64,000 nucleotides of DNA from Maribellus sp. CM-23 (GCF_021354595.1 NZ_JADWYJ010000006.1:124001-188000), one strand, 5' to 3'; positions 16,810 through 26,024 are shown, numbered from the stretch's first letter. Notes: a model not told the origin generated them from the sequence alone. A program made the numbers and translations.

Positions 16810-17532
16810 TTAATGTCCGCCTCCTTTTAGTACCACCACAATGCCACGCCAGATCACATAAAGGTCGGTCATCAGAAGTTGAAAAGGGGAGTAGTGCAGG
16901 TAGCGGTACACGTATTCGTATTCATACAGGGGTTTCCCGAATTCAGAGGTACCTTTTCTTACGTGTCCGTAGCCAAGCAAACCGCCGCGAATCAAACGGC
17001 GTGTGACATTCCCCTGTGCCAGGTCGCGCTCGTAGTGATGCACTGCCAGCGGACGCGGCCCCACAAACGACATATCGCCTTTAAGGATCAGGTAGAACTG
17101 CGGAATTTCATCGAGGTAAAACTTCTTGACAAAGGCTCCGACATGGGTTCTGGCTTCGGGCATCCACTCGTTTTGGTAGGCATGCCAGTCGCCGATCGCC
17201 TGCAGTTCTTTGTTGATGTAGCTTTCCTTGATCAGCCGGATCTTCCATTTTTTGAACCTGCGACCGTGACTCATGCCGTAGTAATAAAAGAAAAGCGGGC
17301 CTTTATTTTCTTTGATCAGCAAGCCTTCCACCCAGTTGGCAATAAGCAACAACAAGAGTATGGGGGAGGCCAGCAGCAGAAAAAACAAGGCCACAGCCTT
17401 ATCAAACAAGAGCTTTGGAAAAGGCACTTTTAGCGGTTCCTTCAAGGCAAAAATCTCGGCATATTTTTCCCTGATCCCGGGAGTGGGAGGTGTATAGGGA
17501 AATGCCTCTTTGGGTTCTTCAATGGTTGTCAT
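16810..17532 (-). CDS. Short sugar transferase (bacterial sugar transferase domain only)
   Basis: 240 residues: one membrane helix at about 47-70 (AVALFFLLLASPILLLLLIANW) followed by the catalytic domain (GPLFFYYYGMSHGRRFKKWKIR, DEIPQFYLILKGDMSFVGPRPLAVHHYERD, RGGLLGYGHVRKG). It is the PglC/WbaP-like small form of phosphoglycosyl transferase. The usual GxxGWAQ motif is GLLGYGHV here, a departure from the canonical sequence. With the full-length enzyme at 14035-15423 it gives the locus two candidate initiators. The 200-nt gaps on either side hold no gene. Confidence 0.85.
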   Translation of the reverse strand: MTTIEEPKEAFPYTPPTPGIREKYAEIFALKEPLKVPFPKLLFDKAVALFFLLLASPILLLLLIANWVEGLLIKENKGPLFFYYYGMSHGRRFKKWKIRLIKESYINKELQAIGDWHAYQNEWMPEARTHVGAFVKKFYLDEIPQFYLILKGDMSFVGPRPLAVHHYERDLAQGNVTRRLIRGGLLGYGHVRKGTSEFGKPLYEYEYVYRYLHYSPFQLLMTDLYVIWRGIVVVLKGGGH

Positions 17533-17665
17533 TTCTGATAAATTGATAAACTGTTAAACTGAGAAATTGTAAAATTTATCGTTAGTAAGAGGGGAATATA
17601 TTGTTATTTATTCACCACGAGGTGCAATCTAGTGGCATCTTGCTGAGGTATTCATCAAAATGTAT

Positions 17666-18886
17666 TTATTTAGGATTCGAGTTGATGTTATTTCTAACTA
17701 TCTGAAGTAAACTGTCGGCCAGCTTCTTTCTATCAAATGCCTGAGCCAGCTTGCGCCCACCTTGTTGACACTTTCTGTATTGTTCAGGAGTTCCTATTGT
17801 TTCCAACTTATCTAAAAAGTCATTGCTATTTTCGGGTTCATAGAACAGGCCTGCTTCATATTGTTCTACAATGGATCTGGCTTCTCCGTCAACACCAATT
17901 AGTATCGGGATTTGCATTGCTGCATTCTCAAATATCTTCGAAGGAATGACGGTTTTAAATAGATCGCTTTTTCGCAGATTAATCAAAGCAATGTCTATAA
18001 TGGAAAGGTAGCTTACCACCTTATTTTTAGGAACCGAATCCAGCAGGGTGATGTTTTTAATTTGTTCTTGCTTAACCTTGTCTACTAGCTTTTGCTTTTC
18101 TGCACCATTCCCCAAAAAAAGAAAATGGTAGTTGGTATTTTCCAATTGCCTGGCACAATCAGCTAAAAAGTCCAGCTTGTGTGCCATCCCATGCGTGCCA
18201 ATATAGCCGAGGATGGTTTTTCCTTGTAATCCCAACTCGTTCAATAATTGCTCGTCTTTTTGAGCGGGTTTAAAGAGATCCAAGTTAGCTCCATTTTTAA
18301 CGACATGAATTTTTTCAGGAGTAACTCCTTTTCGGATCAGGTTTGTTTTAAAAGCATCGGTTACTGTTATAACTTTTGATGCACTTCTGTAGCACCAAAG
18401 CTCTTCTTTCTCAAAGTAACGAATAAAGATGTTGTCTTTCATGGCGCCAACGGTTTTGATAGACTCTGGCCATAGGTCACGAACCTCCATGATCCATGGT
18501 TTCCGCTTCCAAAAGGAAAGTGTACGGCCTGCCAGTGCCGTAAAGAATTGAGGAGAAGTTGCAATGATCAAGTCTGTTTTTTGAAACAGACCGGCAAAAA
18601 AAGCAGAGAAAGAGAAGGAGATGTAGTCGAGTGTTCGTTTGATAAAACCTTCGTTTGCTGTAATGTAGGTCCATACCCGTATCACCTTGATTCCATCAAC
18701 GTTTTCGCGGCTGATACGTTTGTTTTGGTAGCCATCATAAACCTTCCCCTGTGGAAAGTTGGGATAGCAGGTGATTACAGTCACATCAGCTCCTTGTTTG
18801 ACCCATTCTTTGCAATGTTCGTAAGTTCTTGTTGCCGGAGCATTTACTTCCGGGGGAAAATTATCGGTTAAAAATAAAATGCGCAT
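17666..18886 (-). CDS. Glycosyltransferase family 4 (WbuB-like)
   Basis: 406 residues with the two-domain GT-B layout: N-terminal acceptor domain starting MRILFLTDNFPPEVNAPATR and C-terminal donor domain with GYIGTHGMAHKLDFL and the acidic region FENAAMQIPILIGVDGEARSI. The N-terminal phrase PPEVNAPATRTYE and the overall plan match WbuB-type transferases that often add the second sugar to a repeat unit. The donor sugar cannot be told from sequence. Next gene upstream is the heparinase-like protein, 35 nt away. Confidence 0.88.
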   Translation of the reverse strand: MRILFLTDNFPPEVNAPATRTYEHCKEWVKQGADVTVITCYPNFPQGKVYDGYQNKRISRENVDGIKVIRVWTYITANEGFIKRTLDYISFSFSAFFAGLFQKTDLIIATSPQFFTALAGRTLSFWKRKPWIMEVRDLWPESIKTVGAMKDNIFIRYFEKEELWCYRSASKVITVTDAFKTNLIRKGVTPEKIHVVKNGANLDLFKPAQKDEQLLNELGLQGKTILGYIGTHGMAHKLDFLADCARQLENTNYHFLFLGNGAEKQKLVDKVKQEQIKNITLLDSVPKNKVVSYLSIIDIALINLRKSDLFKTVIPSKIFENAAMQIPILIGVDGEARSIVEQYEAGLFYEPENSNDFLDKLETIGTPEQYRKCQQGGRKLAQAFDRKKLADSLLQIVRNNINSNPK

Positions 18887-18921
18887 GTTCTGTTGATATG
18901 GGATGCTTGATTCAGGATTGA

Positions 18922-20556
18922 TTAATTCCTGATTTTGATAAAAGTGGTTAGTTTGTGTTGAAAAACAACTTCGAGTTTGTAATAATCAACGGATTGATTA
19001 TAGCCATTTGGAAGTTGTGCTTTGATCAGTGAAATTGTTTCAGCTCCTTCAAAGCTTATACAAGTATCATTGATCCAAATCTCATTGTTCTTTCTTATTG
19101 GTTTTAAGGTTGGGCTAACGTGAAAGTAAGCCGTCCCTTTGGTTTGACTACCGGTTAAAACATCTTCAACCTTTATTGCTTGTTCATCAAACTGCCAGCT
19201 CCGCTGATGACTTGTTCCAATACTTCTGAACCCATCATGAGTGGCTGTAACTCTGTTTTTTTCTTCTTTTATGACTTTAACATTGGCTCTTTGAGCAACC
19301 CGAAATGAGGACCATACCTGGGATGAATTACGCTCGTTAACGGCTACTGTATTATGTGCAGGTGTGCCTCGTTCTGCCAGTCGGATGGCATTGGATTCAT
19401 AGGTTGAAATGCCTGTATCTATTAAAAACGGCTGATGATTTACGTTCAAAATAAAGTTGAAGGTATCGGCATGGGCATGGCCGGGTTGATAGCCGGGTTT
19501 AATCCCTTCAATATCTATTATACATTCGTAGTTTGTTCCGTTATAGCGGCGATAACCAGAATCTTTCAGTTCAAAGTTCCACCCTTCGACTTCGCTCAGG
19601 GCGACTGGTTCAATGTTCAAAGACTTTGCATACTCATTCAGTTGTCCAGTAGTTGGGGCGATACCTGGGGCTGAGTCATTGAGTAAGGGAATACGACCAT
19701 CAGAAAGTGTGATCGTATTTAGCCATGTCAGCATTTGCTCCGCCTTCTGTTTGAGTTGTACCAACAGTTTGTCTTGCTCATCAAAACAGGTGTTGTTTTG
19801 AACCAGGTTTATACAATCCAATAAGCGATCCAGTAAAATTTGATGGTACATTGGGCTTAGCTCGAAGTGTGCGCCATCATCGAGTAGCTGTTCTTCCAAT
19901 TCCTGAATCAGTAATCTTCGGGCTACTTCCCAAAATCGCTGTTCTTTAAAGTAAAAGGCTCCAAAAAGTAAGCTGAAAGCATCTTCCAATAAATGATTCC
20001 CCATCAGGTGATACTCCAAATTATCAAGGAGGATCAGGTATTGGGCATAGAGAGAATTGTTTATCTGTGGAATCGCATCAGATTGCCGCGTCGTTGTTCC
20101 TCCTCGCAATGACGTTCGACTTAAGAATTTGATCCAGTTGATTCCACGAAGAGCAATGGGGTAGGGCTCCAGTCCTGTTGGATTTTGAGGGAGATCGCTG
20201 ATGAAACATTGTATCAGCTGGTTTCCTGTTTCAATGTCCATATTGGCTTGGAGTAGGTAATCCATGTAATTGAGGTTGTAAGCCCAAAGCTTCCCGTACT
20301 TTGACTCCCCCCAGTTTATTGCTGATGGATATTGAACGGATTGGTTTAAGAACGTGTAAGTTGCCGATTCATAGGATGCAGGCTTATCAATCCATGGTGT
20401 GAATATTAATGGTTCGGCCTTTTTCTCTATCGAAAGAGGATACCTAAACCCAGTTGCTTTACGCCACATCTTTCTGAATCGGTACCAAAGTTGGTAACGT
20501 ATCTGAATGGGACGAAGATGAACGATGGTATGGTATATCAGGAAAAGTTTGTTCAT
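18922..20556 (-). CDS. Heparinase II/III-like protein of the polysaccharide locus
   Basis: 544 residues. The N-terminal half (about 1-300) is an alpha-helical toroid like that of alginate/heparin lyases, and the C-terminal half carries the heparinase II/III beta-sheet domain (GHAHADTFNFILNVNHQPFLIDTGISTY, about 368-395, with candidate catalytic His). No signal peptide is seen. Homologues recur in export loci of Bacteroidota, where they could trim or modify a uronic-acid polymer. Two dispersed repeats are read through in frame: one at residues ~148-159 (LRGGTTTRQSDA) and one at ~317-325 (PVALSEVEGW), at sites where the family need not have them. Confidence 0.82.
   Translation of the reverse strand: MNKLFLIYHTIVHLRPIQIRYQLWYRFRKMWRKATGFRYPLSIEKKAEPLIFTPWIDKPASYESATYTFLNQSVQYPSAINWGESKYGKLWAYNLNYMDYLLQANMDIETGNQLIQCFISDLPQNPTGLEPYPIALRGINWIKFLSRTSLRGGTTTRQSDAIPQINNSLYAQYLILLDNLEYHLMGNHLLEDAFSLLFGAFYFKEQRFWEVARRLLIQELEEQLLDDGAHFELSPMYHQILLDRLLDCINLVQNNTCFDEQDKLLVQLKQKAEQMLTWLNTITLSDGRIPLLNDSAPGIAPTTGQLNEYAKSLNIEPVALSEVEGWNFELKDSGYRRYNGTNYECIIDIEGIKPGYQPGHAHADTFNFILNVNHQPFLIDTGISTYESNAIRLAERGTPAHNTVAVNERNSSQVWSSFRVAQRANVKVIKEEKNRVTATHDGFRSIGTSHQRSWQFDEQAIKVEDVLTGSQTKGTAYFHVSPTLKPIRKNNEIWINDTCISFEGAETISLIKAQLPNGYNQSVDYYKLEVVFQHKLTTFIKIRN
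19582..19605. repeat. Dispersed 24-nt repeat inside the heparinase-like gene
   Basis: A 24-nt word beginning CCCTTCGACTTCGCTCAGGG that matches 22 of 24 positions of the word at 29587-29610 inside wecB. It is read in frame as PVALSEVEG. Confidence 0.75.
20080..20114. repeat. Single-arm copy of the AGATTGC...CGCAATGACG repeat inside a coding sequence
   Basis: AGATTGCCGCGTCGTTGTTC followed by CTCCTCGCAATGACG corresponds to one arm of the palindrome at 20587-20673. It is translated in frame near residue 150 of the heparinase-like protein. Confidence 0.7.
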
Positions 20557-20586
20557 GTCATAATTTGAGTATCAACATGGGGGATG

Positions 20587-20673
20587 AGATTGCTTTGTTG
20601 TCTCCGTTTCACTCCGACTTCTCGCAATGACGGCCACTTTGAAAACGTCATTGCGAGCATCGCAAAGCAATCT
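20587..20673. repeat. Intergenic palindromic repeat with two arms
   Basis: AGATTGCTTTG (20587) and CTCGCAATGACG (20621) on the left match CGTCATTGCGAG (20646) and CAAAGCAATCT (20663) on the right as inverted copies around a short centre. It fills the gap between the oxidoreductase and heparinase-like genes. Confidence 0.8.
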
Positions 20674-20688
20674 GTTACCCCCAAGCGG

Positions 20689-22902
20689 CTATAGCTCTAC
20701 CCACCTTCCTTCTTTTAAACTTTGGATGGCTGCAAAGCTGGCCTGCGTTGTGTTAATTATTTCGTCAAAAGGAATAATGGGAACACCACTTTTAACGGAC
20801 TCTATCAATTGTTTAAACTGGTTTTTATGCCCCTTGTCCAATCTTGTTTTTTGTTTCGAAAAGCCCTTGACTCCATAGGCTTTTAAGGTGCGCCAGTTAT
20901 CGATAATGAGTGTTTTTTCCTGTGCGAAAGCCTCAATACGTTCTTTGGAATAGGCTTTGCTTCCATTGGCAAAATAATTGATTACGGCACTCGACCCGTT
21001 TTCATATTTGAGCAAGATACTGGCATTATCGGTATTTTCTTCGGGGTTGACACCCATGCTGTTCATACAGACGGCTGTTACCTTACTTCCGGCTAGATAG
21101 GTGCATAGATCAATGTAATGGCAAGCTTCACCAATGATCCGGCCTCCGCCAATCGTTAAATCGTGCACCCACACTTCAGGAGGAATGAAGCCTGCATTCA
21201 TGGTCGCCACAATATTTTTGGGGCCTTCACCCAAGTGCTTTTTCATTGTCTGGGCGAGGGGGGCGAAACGACGATTAAAGCCGACGACTACCATTGGATT
21301 GTCATTTCGAAGGAGGGACGACTGAGAAATCTGTTGCTTATCTGCGTCAACCGAAACAGATCCCTCTCTTCGTTCGGGATGACAAGCAATGACGATCTCC
21401 TCCAATTCTTCTTCCGTCAGACACAGCGGTTTTTCAACAAAGACATTTTTCCCTGCTTTCAGGGCTTCCAATGTCATCGAGGCGTGCAGGTTGTGTCGGG
21501 TAGTAATCATTACCGTGTCAATGTCTGAGTCGTTTAGGAGTTCCTTGTAATCAGAGCTGGCAACAGCTATATTTCCCTTTTTAGCCAATGTTTTTGCTGA
21601 TAACCCTCCGGCACTGGCAATGGCTTTTAATTGAGCTCCGGCAGCATTCATTCCGGGAATAATGGTTGAAGACGTGAAGTTACCGGCTCCAATGATTCCA
21701 AAAACTCCTTTGCCCGGCGCTACCCCCTTACCCCCTAAAGGGGGAATTCTTCCCTCTGATGATTTTCTTAGCGATACCGAACTGTTTCTTTCTGAGTTCT
21801 CCGGGTAAACCAGTATACTGGCGATGGACCCTTTTTTGCGCATGTCGCCATAAATTTCGTCGTATTGCTCTAACGCAACTTGTTCGGTGATTAGGGGTAA
21901 GACATCCAGTTTCCCACTTTCCATGGCTTGAAGGATGGCTTCAAAATTTCGTTGTTCTGTCCAGCGGACGTAGGGTAGTGGGTAGTCTTGACCTTTTTGC
22001 TCGTAATCTTCATCGTACCGGCCTGGGCCATAAGAGCACGAGACTTGAAAGGTTAATTCTTTCTTGTAAAAATCGTCGCGACGGATGTTTAATCCAATCA
22101 CACCCACCAGGATGATCCGTCCGCGCTTGCGGCTCATATCGGCAGCCTGGTGGATTACTTCATCGCTTTTAGCCGAAGCCGTGATAATTACCCCATCAGC
22201 ACCTGTTTCATTGGTGGCCTGTTGTACAAATTTTACAGGATCAGTTCCCTGGGCCGGATTAAAGGCCGTGATCCCTTTCGAGCGAGCCATGTCCACCTTT
22301 TGCTGGTCGAAGTCGTAACCAATGACCCGGCAACCGTTAGCTTTTAACAATTCGGCAGTAACCAGGCCGATTAAACCCAAGCCAATCACAACAATGGTTT
22401 CTCCAAATGTTGGATTGCACAAACGAATGCCCTGCAGACCAATCGATCCAATGACCGTAAAGGCTGCTTCTTCATCGCTGACACCATCCGGAATTAAGGC
22501 ACAAAGGTTTTCAGGTACACAGACATACTCGGCATGGTTGCCATTGGAGGCTATGCGGTCGCCCACTTTAAACCGGTGAACCCCCTTGCCTACGGCTTCA
22601 ACCACGCCTACATTGCAATAACCCAAAGGTAAGGGTTGATTCAGTTTGTTAAAGACAGCTTCCAGTGTGGGCAAAATGCCTTCCGCTTTCATTTTATCCA
22701 GCACTTGCTTTACCTTATCCGGTTGTTGGCGGGCTTTATCAATAAATCCGGCCTTGCCAAATTCAACCAACATGCGTTCGGTGCCCAAAGAAACCAAGCT
22801 TCGTGTGGTTTTTATCAATAAACTTCCGGCCTTTACCTGTGGGGCAGGGACTTCTTCTAATATGGTGTTACCTTTTTTGAGGTCTTGAATTATCTGTTTC
22901 AT
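20689..22902 (-). CDS. Two-domain oxidoreductase: zinc-type alcohol dehydrogenase fused to Gfo/Idh/MocA dehydrogenase
   Basis: 737 residues. Residues 1-365 form a medium-chain dehydrogenase (GNHAEYVCVPENLCALIPDG; NAD-binding VVIGLGLIGLVTAELLKANG around 175); residues about 395-737 form a Gfo/Idh/MocA domain (FGIIGAGNFTSSTIIPGM; catalytic region VFVEKPLCLTEEEL; GEACHYIDLCTYLAG). Such fusions recur in surface-polysaccharide loci and probably oxidise a nucleotide sugar, but the substrate is unknown. Two stretches look inserted in frame: the linker at ~367-394 encoded by a CCCCCTAAAGGGGG hairpin region, and ~507-535 encoded by the palindrome at 21301-21383. A divergent copy of its first 18 codons lies just upstream (22973-23062). 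Confidence 0.88.
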   Translation of the reverse strand: MKQIIQDLKKGNTILEEVPAPQVKAGSLLIKTTRSLVSLGTERMLVEFGKAGFIDKARQQPDKVKQVLDKMKAEGILPTLEAVFNKLNQPLPLGYCNVGVVEAVGKGVHRFKVGDRIASNGNHAEYVCVPENLCALIPDGVSDEEAAFTVIGSIGLQGIRLCNPTFGETIVVIGLGLIGLVTAELLKANGCRVIGYDFDQQKVDMARSKGITAFNPAQGTDPVKFVQQATNETGADGVIITASAKSDEVIHQAADMSRKRGRIILVGVIGLNIRRDDFYKKELTFQVSCSYGPGRYDEDYEQKGQDYPLPYVRWTEQRNFEAILQAMESGKLDVLPLITEQVALEQYDEIYGDMRKKGSIASILVYPENSERNSSVSLRKSSEGRIPPLGGKGVAPGKGVFGIIGAGNFTSSTIIPGMNAAGAQLKAIASAGGLSAKTLAKKGNIAVASSDYKELLNDSDIDTVMITTRHNLHASMTLEALKAGKNVFVEKPLCLTEEELEEIVIACHPERREGSVSVDADKQQISQSSLLRNDNPMVVVGFNRRFAPLAQTMKKHLGEGPKNIVATMNAGFIPPEVWVHDLTIGGGRIIGEACHYIDLCTYLAGSKVTAVCMNSMGVNPEENTDNASILLKYENGSSAVINYFANGSKAYSKERIEAFAQEKTLIIDNWRTLKAYGVKGFSKQKTRLDKGHKNQFKQLIESVKSGVPIIPFDEIINTTQASFAAIQSLKEGRWVEL
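21301..21383. repeat. Palindromic dispersed repeat inside the oxidoreductase gene
   Basis: GTCATTTCGAAGGAGGGACG...AGAAATCT on the left and AGATCCCTCTCTTCGTTCGG...GATGAC on the right are imperfect inverted arms. The element is translated as a ~29-residue stretch (HPERREGSV... to LLRNDNPM) between conserved parts of the Gfo/Idh/MocA domain. Confidence 0.75.
21721..21740. repeat. CCCCCTAAAGGGGG hairpin in the interdomain linker
   Basis: TACCCCCTTACCCCCTAAAG followed by GGGG forms a compact hairpin. It encodes the PPLGGKGV part of the linker between the two dehydrogenase domains and is probably a dispersed element tolerated there. Confidence 0.55.
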
Positions 22903-22926
22903 ATTTAATTGACTTTAATTTAATGA

Positions 22927-22954
22927 GATCCCAACGCGCTTTGCGCTCGGGATC
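22927..22954. repeat. GATCCC...GGGATC palindrome at the downstream cassette junction
   Basis: GATCCC (22927) and GGGATC (22949) enclose a second inverted pair GCGC-TTT-GCGC. It lies exactly between the intact oxidoreductase start (22902) and the broken copy of that start (22973-23062). Confidence 0.75.
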
Positions 22955-22972
22955 AACTCAACTGAATCATTT

Positions 22973-23062
22973 CTATGCGCCAAAGGCTTTAAAAATGATC
23001 GTTTCGTTGACTTCTTCTAGTATTGTGTTGCCTTTTTTGAGGTCTTGTATAATTTGTTTCAT
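22973..23062 (-). pseudogene. 5' fragment of a second copy of the two-domain oxidoreductase gene
   Basis: The minus strand reads MKQIIQDLKKGNTILEEV then NETIIFKAFGA and a stop. The first 18 residues are identical to the intact gene that begins 160 nt further on, yet six of the 18 codons differ by synonymous changes, so it is not a recent duplication of the local copy but the start of a related allele. It begins 3 nt after the stop of the glycosyltransferase at 23066-24181, the tight spacing expected for its natural upstream neighbour. I read it as the end of an imported cassette. Confidence 0.85.
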
Positions 23063-23065
23063 GAT

Positions 23066-24181
23066 TTACGCGTGTTCTATAATTTCTATATACTTTCTTG
23101 CTCTTTCTGAAGCTGTGTCAAAATTTCTTAACTGTTTTACGCCGTTTTTTATAATTTCCTTCTGTTTGTCCTTATTATTAATGAGTTCAGAAATCTTATT
23201 GGCGATATCTTCTGGATTTAACGGATTGAAATATACCGCAGCTCCACCACATAATCCTTGGGCGAACGATAAGTTCGATGTTAAAATGGGTTTCTCCATT
23301 CTCATAGCTTCCGGATACGAAGCCGAAAAACATTCCAAAAGAGTAGGCAGAAACATAAAATCTACTTGTTTATAAAGATTTGGGCATTGATATATATTTA
23401 CCTTACCAAGGAAAACGATATGATTTAAAACTTCCGGATTTTGCTCGTTCAATTCACTTTTATCAATAGTGAGTATAAAACGAAATTTCATCTCTGGTTC
23501 TTTATGCATTAAATGTTTAACTACTTTTGGAATAATATTTAAATTTTTGTGTGGATAGTTTGAGGCAATGGTAAGTAAACTATAACCATCAAAATCCGGT
23601 AGTTGTATTTCTTTACTCCATAAGTGTGGGGTGTCGAAAATCTGATTATAAAAATTAGTTACAGTGTATATTTGCTTCTTATTCCCGAAAATTTTCTGTA
23701 ACGAGGATGTCACATCATGCGTTTCTGTTATTAATATATCACAGAATCTCTTGAAATTGTGAAGGTGAATAATTTCACTAATTTTTAATTTAAATTTTTC
23801 TTTTGTCGAGAGTATATCAAAAAAAGGAGAATTTTTGTAAATATATTGTGGCTTTGCATAACCTGCTATATGAGTGGTTTTGGGTTTCCAGTAGGTTGGC
23901 CCAAAAACTGAAAAAACCTTATCTGGTTTTATTTTATTTTCTAAACTATCGAGAAAAGAATCTTTCCCTATGGTGATGTTAAGAATTCCCAGGTCAATCG
24001 CATAATTATAGAAAGTAAAATTAGGCGAAAACTCTTGTGTATTGATTTGTTCGCTTAACGCTGTTGACAGCACCACATGAAAAAAATGTTCAGTGTTTTC
24101 TTTTATTTCTGTCAGAAAGGAATGGGCAACCTGGAGAGCGCCACCTTTTTTAAGATTAGAGGTATTGATAAGGAGTTTCAT
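23066..24181 (-). CDS. Glycosyltransferase (GT-B, family 1/4 type)
   Basis: 371 residues. N-terminus MKLLINTSNLKKGGALQVA and the C-terminal donor-site region FSASYPEAMRMEKPILTSNL with Glu-x7-Glu-like spacing mark a GT4-type retaining transferase. Part of the AT-rich variable cassette; its start codon overlaps the upstream acyltransferase stop by one nucleotide (TAATG), so translation is probably coupled. Sugar donor and acceptor are not predictable. Confidence 0.85.
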   Translation of the reverse strand: MKLLINTSNLKKGGALQVAHSFLTEIKENTEHFFHVVLSTALSEQINTQEFSPNFTFYNYAIDLGILNITIGKDSFLDSLENKIKPDKVFSVFGPTYWKPKTTHIAGYAKPQYIYKNSPFFDILSTKEKFKLKISEIIHLHNFKRFCDILITETHDVTSSLQKIFGNKKQIYTVTNFYNQIFDTPHLWSKEIQLPDFDGYSLLTIASNYPHKNLNIIPKVVKHLMHKEPEMKFRFILTIDKSELNEQNPEVLNHIVFLGKVNIYQCPNLYKQVDFMFLPTLLECFSASYPEAMRMEKPILTSNLSFAQGLCGGAAVYFNPLNPEDIANKISELINNKDKQKEIIKNGVKQLRNFDTASERARKYIEIIEHA

Positions 24182-24711
24182 TAGTCTTGACGAATTTTAT
24201 CAGAATCTAAATACTTTTTCCATTTTAACGCCTGTTCCTGTATATTCCCAATTACGGTACACGGATTCCCAATGGCAATAGAATTTTTAGGAATCACCCC
24301 TCTGACAACAGTACCTGCTCCAATAATAACATTGTCTTCTATTGTTGTATTAGGCATAATGATACTTCGTTTACCGATAAATACATTATTCCCAATCTTA
24401 ATAGGTCTTTCAAGGGCAATGTCTGTTTTGGGTTTTTCTCCAATAGAAATTAAAGCTGTTGTTACCGAATAATCGTGGGTTAAAAAGAAACAATCGTTTG
24501 AAATTACGATACGATCACCTAATTCAACTTTCGAAAAATTATCAAATTTAACATCCTTTCCAATATATCTTGGAGTTCCGTAAATTTTTAGTCCCATCCT
24601 TTTTAGTAAAGGAGTATAGAGTCGCATGTATAACCGGTGATTTACATAGGAGCTGAGGTAGATTATAATTTTAAACAAATAGAATATAGTTTTTTTTATT
24701 TTGTGTTTCAT
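24181..24711 (-). CDS. Left-handed beta-helix acyltransferase (hexapeptide repeat)
   Basis: 176 residues. An N-terminal helix is followed by hexapeptide repeats from about residue 50 (IKIGNNVFIGKRSIIMPNTT, VIIGAGTVVRGVIPKNSIAI), the fold of O-acetyl and related acyltransferases using acyl-CoA. A His in LTHDY is a plausible catalytic residue. Probably decorates the repeat unit. One-nucleotide overlap with the next gene and two nucleotides from the polymerase gene upstream. Confidence 0.85.
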   Translation of the reverse strand: MKHKIKKTIFYLFKIIIYLSSYVNHRLYMRLYTPLLKRMGLKIYGTPRYIGKDVKFDNFSKVELGDRIVISNDCFFLTHDYSVTTALISIGEKPKTDIALERPIKIGNNVFIGKRSIIMPNTTIEDNVIIGAGTVVRGVIPKNSIAIGNPCTVIGNIQEQALKWKKYLDSDKIRQD

Positions 24712-24713
24712 TT

Positions 24714-26024
24714 TTAAAAAATTATTTTATGTTTAATATTTAGCCATTTAAATAATAGCATAGGAATAGTAATAAACATGATAAACATAGTTAATTCTTG
24801 TGCCAAATAACCTCTACTTATCATTACGTAGGTAAAGCCATTAAAAAGAGCTAGGTTAAGCAAATTATATTCGTTCTTGCTCTGTTTGTAAAACTGTAGC
24901 CAGAATAGTTTGGATAGCCAACCCAAGAAAAGCCCGTTAAATATGATACCAAGCCACCCGAATGTGTAGAAGGAGTCTCCATAATTCATAAAAGCGATTC
25001 CATAATCAGTCGTTCCCCATATTTTCGTATTGGCATCTTTCAAATATTCAGCGTTGGGTTTGTCGGGCCACCAACTTCTGGGTATTGGCATTGTTAGTGC
25101 TGTAAAAAAGGGCTCTAGGGGCACATATTCTTTGGATTTCAGTGTTTTGCTGATCAATGCGCCGGATGAATAAAATATCCGTGTGTCATTAAGTCCTAGC
25201 TGTATCAACTCTGATACTTCCTGATCTTTTATTTTTGATAAATCCAATCCTCTTTGATAGGATCTGCTACCGCTGATTGCTCCCATAATAAGTACGACAG
25301 AAATAAATACTGTGAGCCAGAATAATGGATTGGGGCGTTTCTCTTTCGCTAGGTAATATATACTTATTAAAGTAATGAATAAATAGATTAAACGGAATCT
25401 TGCCCCTGCAAAAACAAAGACAATGACTGATAAAAGAATGGTCAAAACTAAGATTAATTTATGGGATAGTTTTTGTGTCTTCATGACATTTATCTGGATA
25501 ATTGCCACCCCAGCTACGCAAAAGTCAACAATTTGCCCCAAATAGCCACTATTCCCCTCAATTTTTCCATTGTTTGGAGTGTTACTGCCAAAAATCATCA
25601 AAACTTTATAAAAATTGAAGTCGTGGAATGCAATAAAAGAAAGGAAACCAATTAAGAAAATAATAACACCTATGTATAGTGTTGATTTCCCATTGGTCTT
25701 GAAATTAAAGCCAAATGTTTTTTTTTGAGTAAACTTGTAAGAAACTAAAATTGAAAGGAAAGAGAGTAATGCACCTGTCCACGATAAAACGAAATAATCT
25801 GCCATTTCGATGCCAGCATATTTCGTATCATTATTACTTATCATAAAGTATGGGCCAATAATGGTGTAGAATAAGAAAGTCAACGCAATAAACGTCATAG
25901 GAGACCAAAAGATAGTCCTGTTTCTATTCAACCAAGCCGACAGTATTACATAAAGTAATATTACTGCAGCTACTAAGAATAGAAGGATACCAATTGGTTC
26001 AATGTTTTGTATGAAATTATTCAT
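24714..26024 (-). CDS. wzy: Wzy-like repeat-unit polymerase
   Basis: 436 residues with about ten to twelve hydrophobic segments and a long polar loop around residues 250-340 (SRSYQRGLDLSKIKDQEV..., PIPRSWWPDKPNAEYLKDAN), the layout of O-antigen/capsule polymerases. Sequence similarity within this class is low, so the call rests on topology and position in a Wzx/Wzy locus with Wza and Wzc. It would polymerise lipid-linked repeat units at the periplasmic face. Strongly AT-rich like the rest of the cassette. Confidence 0.8.
   Translation of the reverse strand: MNNFIQNIEPIGILLFLVAAVILLYVILSAWLNRNRTIFWSPMTFIALTFLFYTIIGPYFMISNNDTKYAGIEMADYFVLSWTGALLSFLSILVSYKFTQKKTFGFNFKTNGKSTLYIGVIIFLIGFLSFIAFHDFNFYKVLMIFGSNTPNNGKIEGNSGYLGQIVDFCVAGVAIIQINVMKTQKLSHKLILVLTILLSVIVFVFAGARFRLIYLFITLISIYYLAKEKRPNPLFWLTVFISVVLIMGAISGSRSYQRGLDLSKIKDQEVSELIQLGLNDTRIFYSSGALISKTLKSKEYVPLEPFFTALTMPIPRSWWPDKPNAEYLKDANTKIWGTTDYGIAFMNYGDSFYTFGWLGIIFNGLFLGWLSKLFWLQFYKQSKNEYNLLNLALFNGFTYVMISRGYLAQELTMFIMFITIPMLLFKWLNIKHKIIF

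Noticed and set aside
22923..23375. 150-residue plus-strand frame over the oxidoreductase fragment
   Set aside because: Antisense to the fragment and to the glycosyltransferase; no protein-like pattern.
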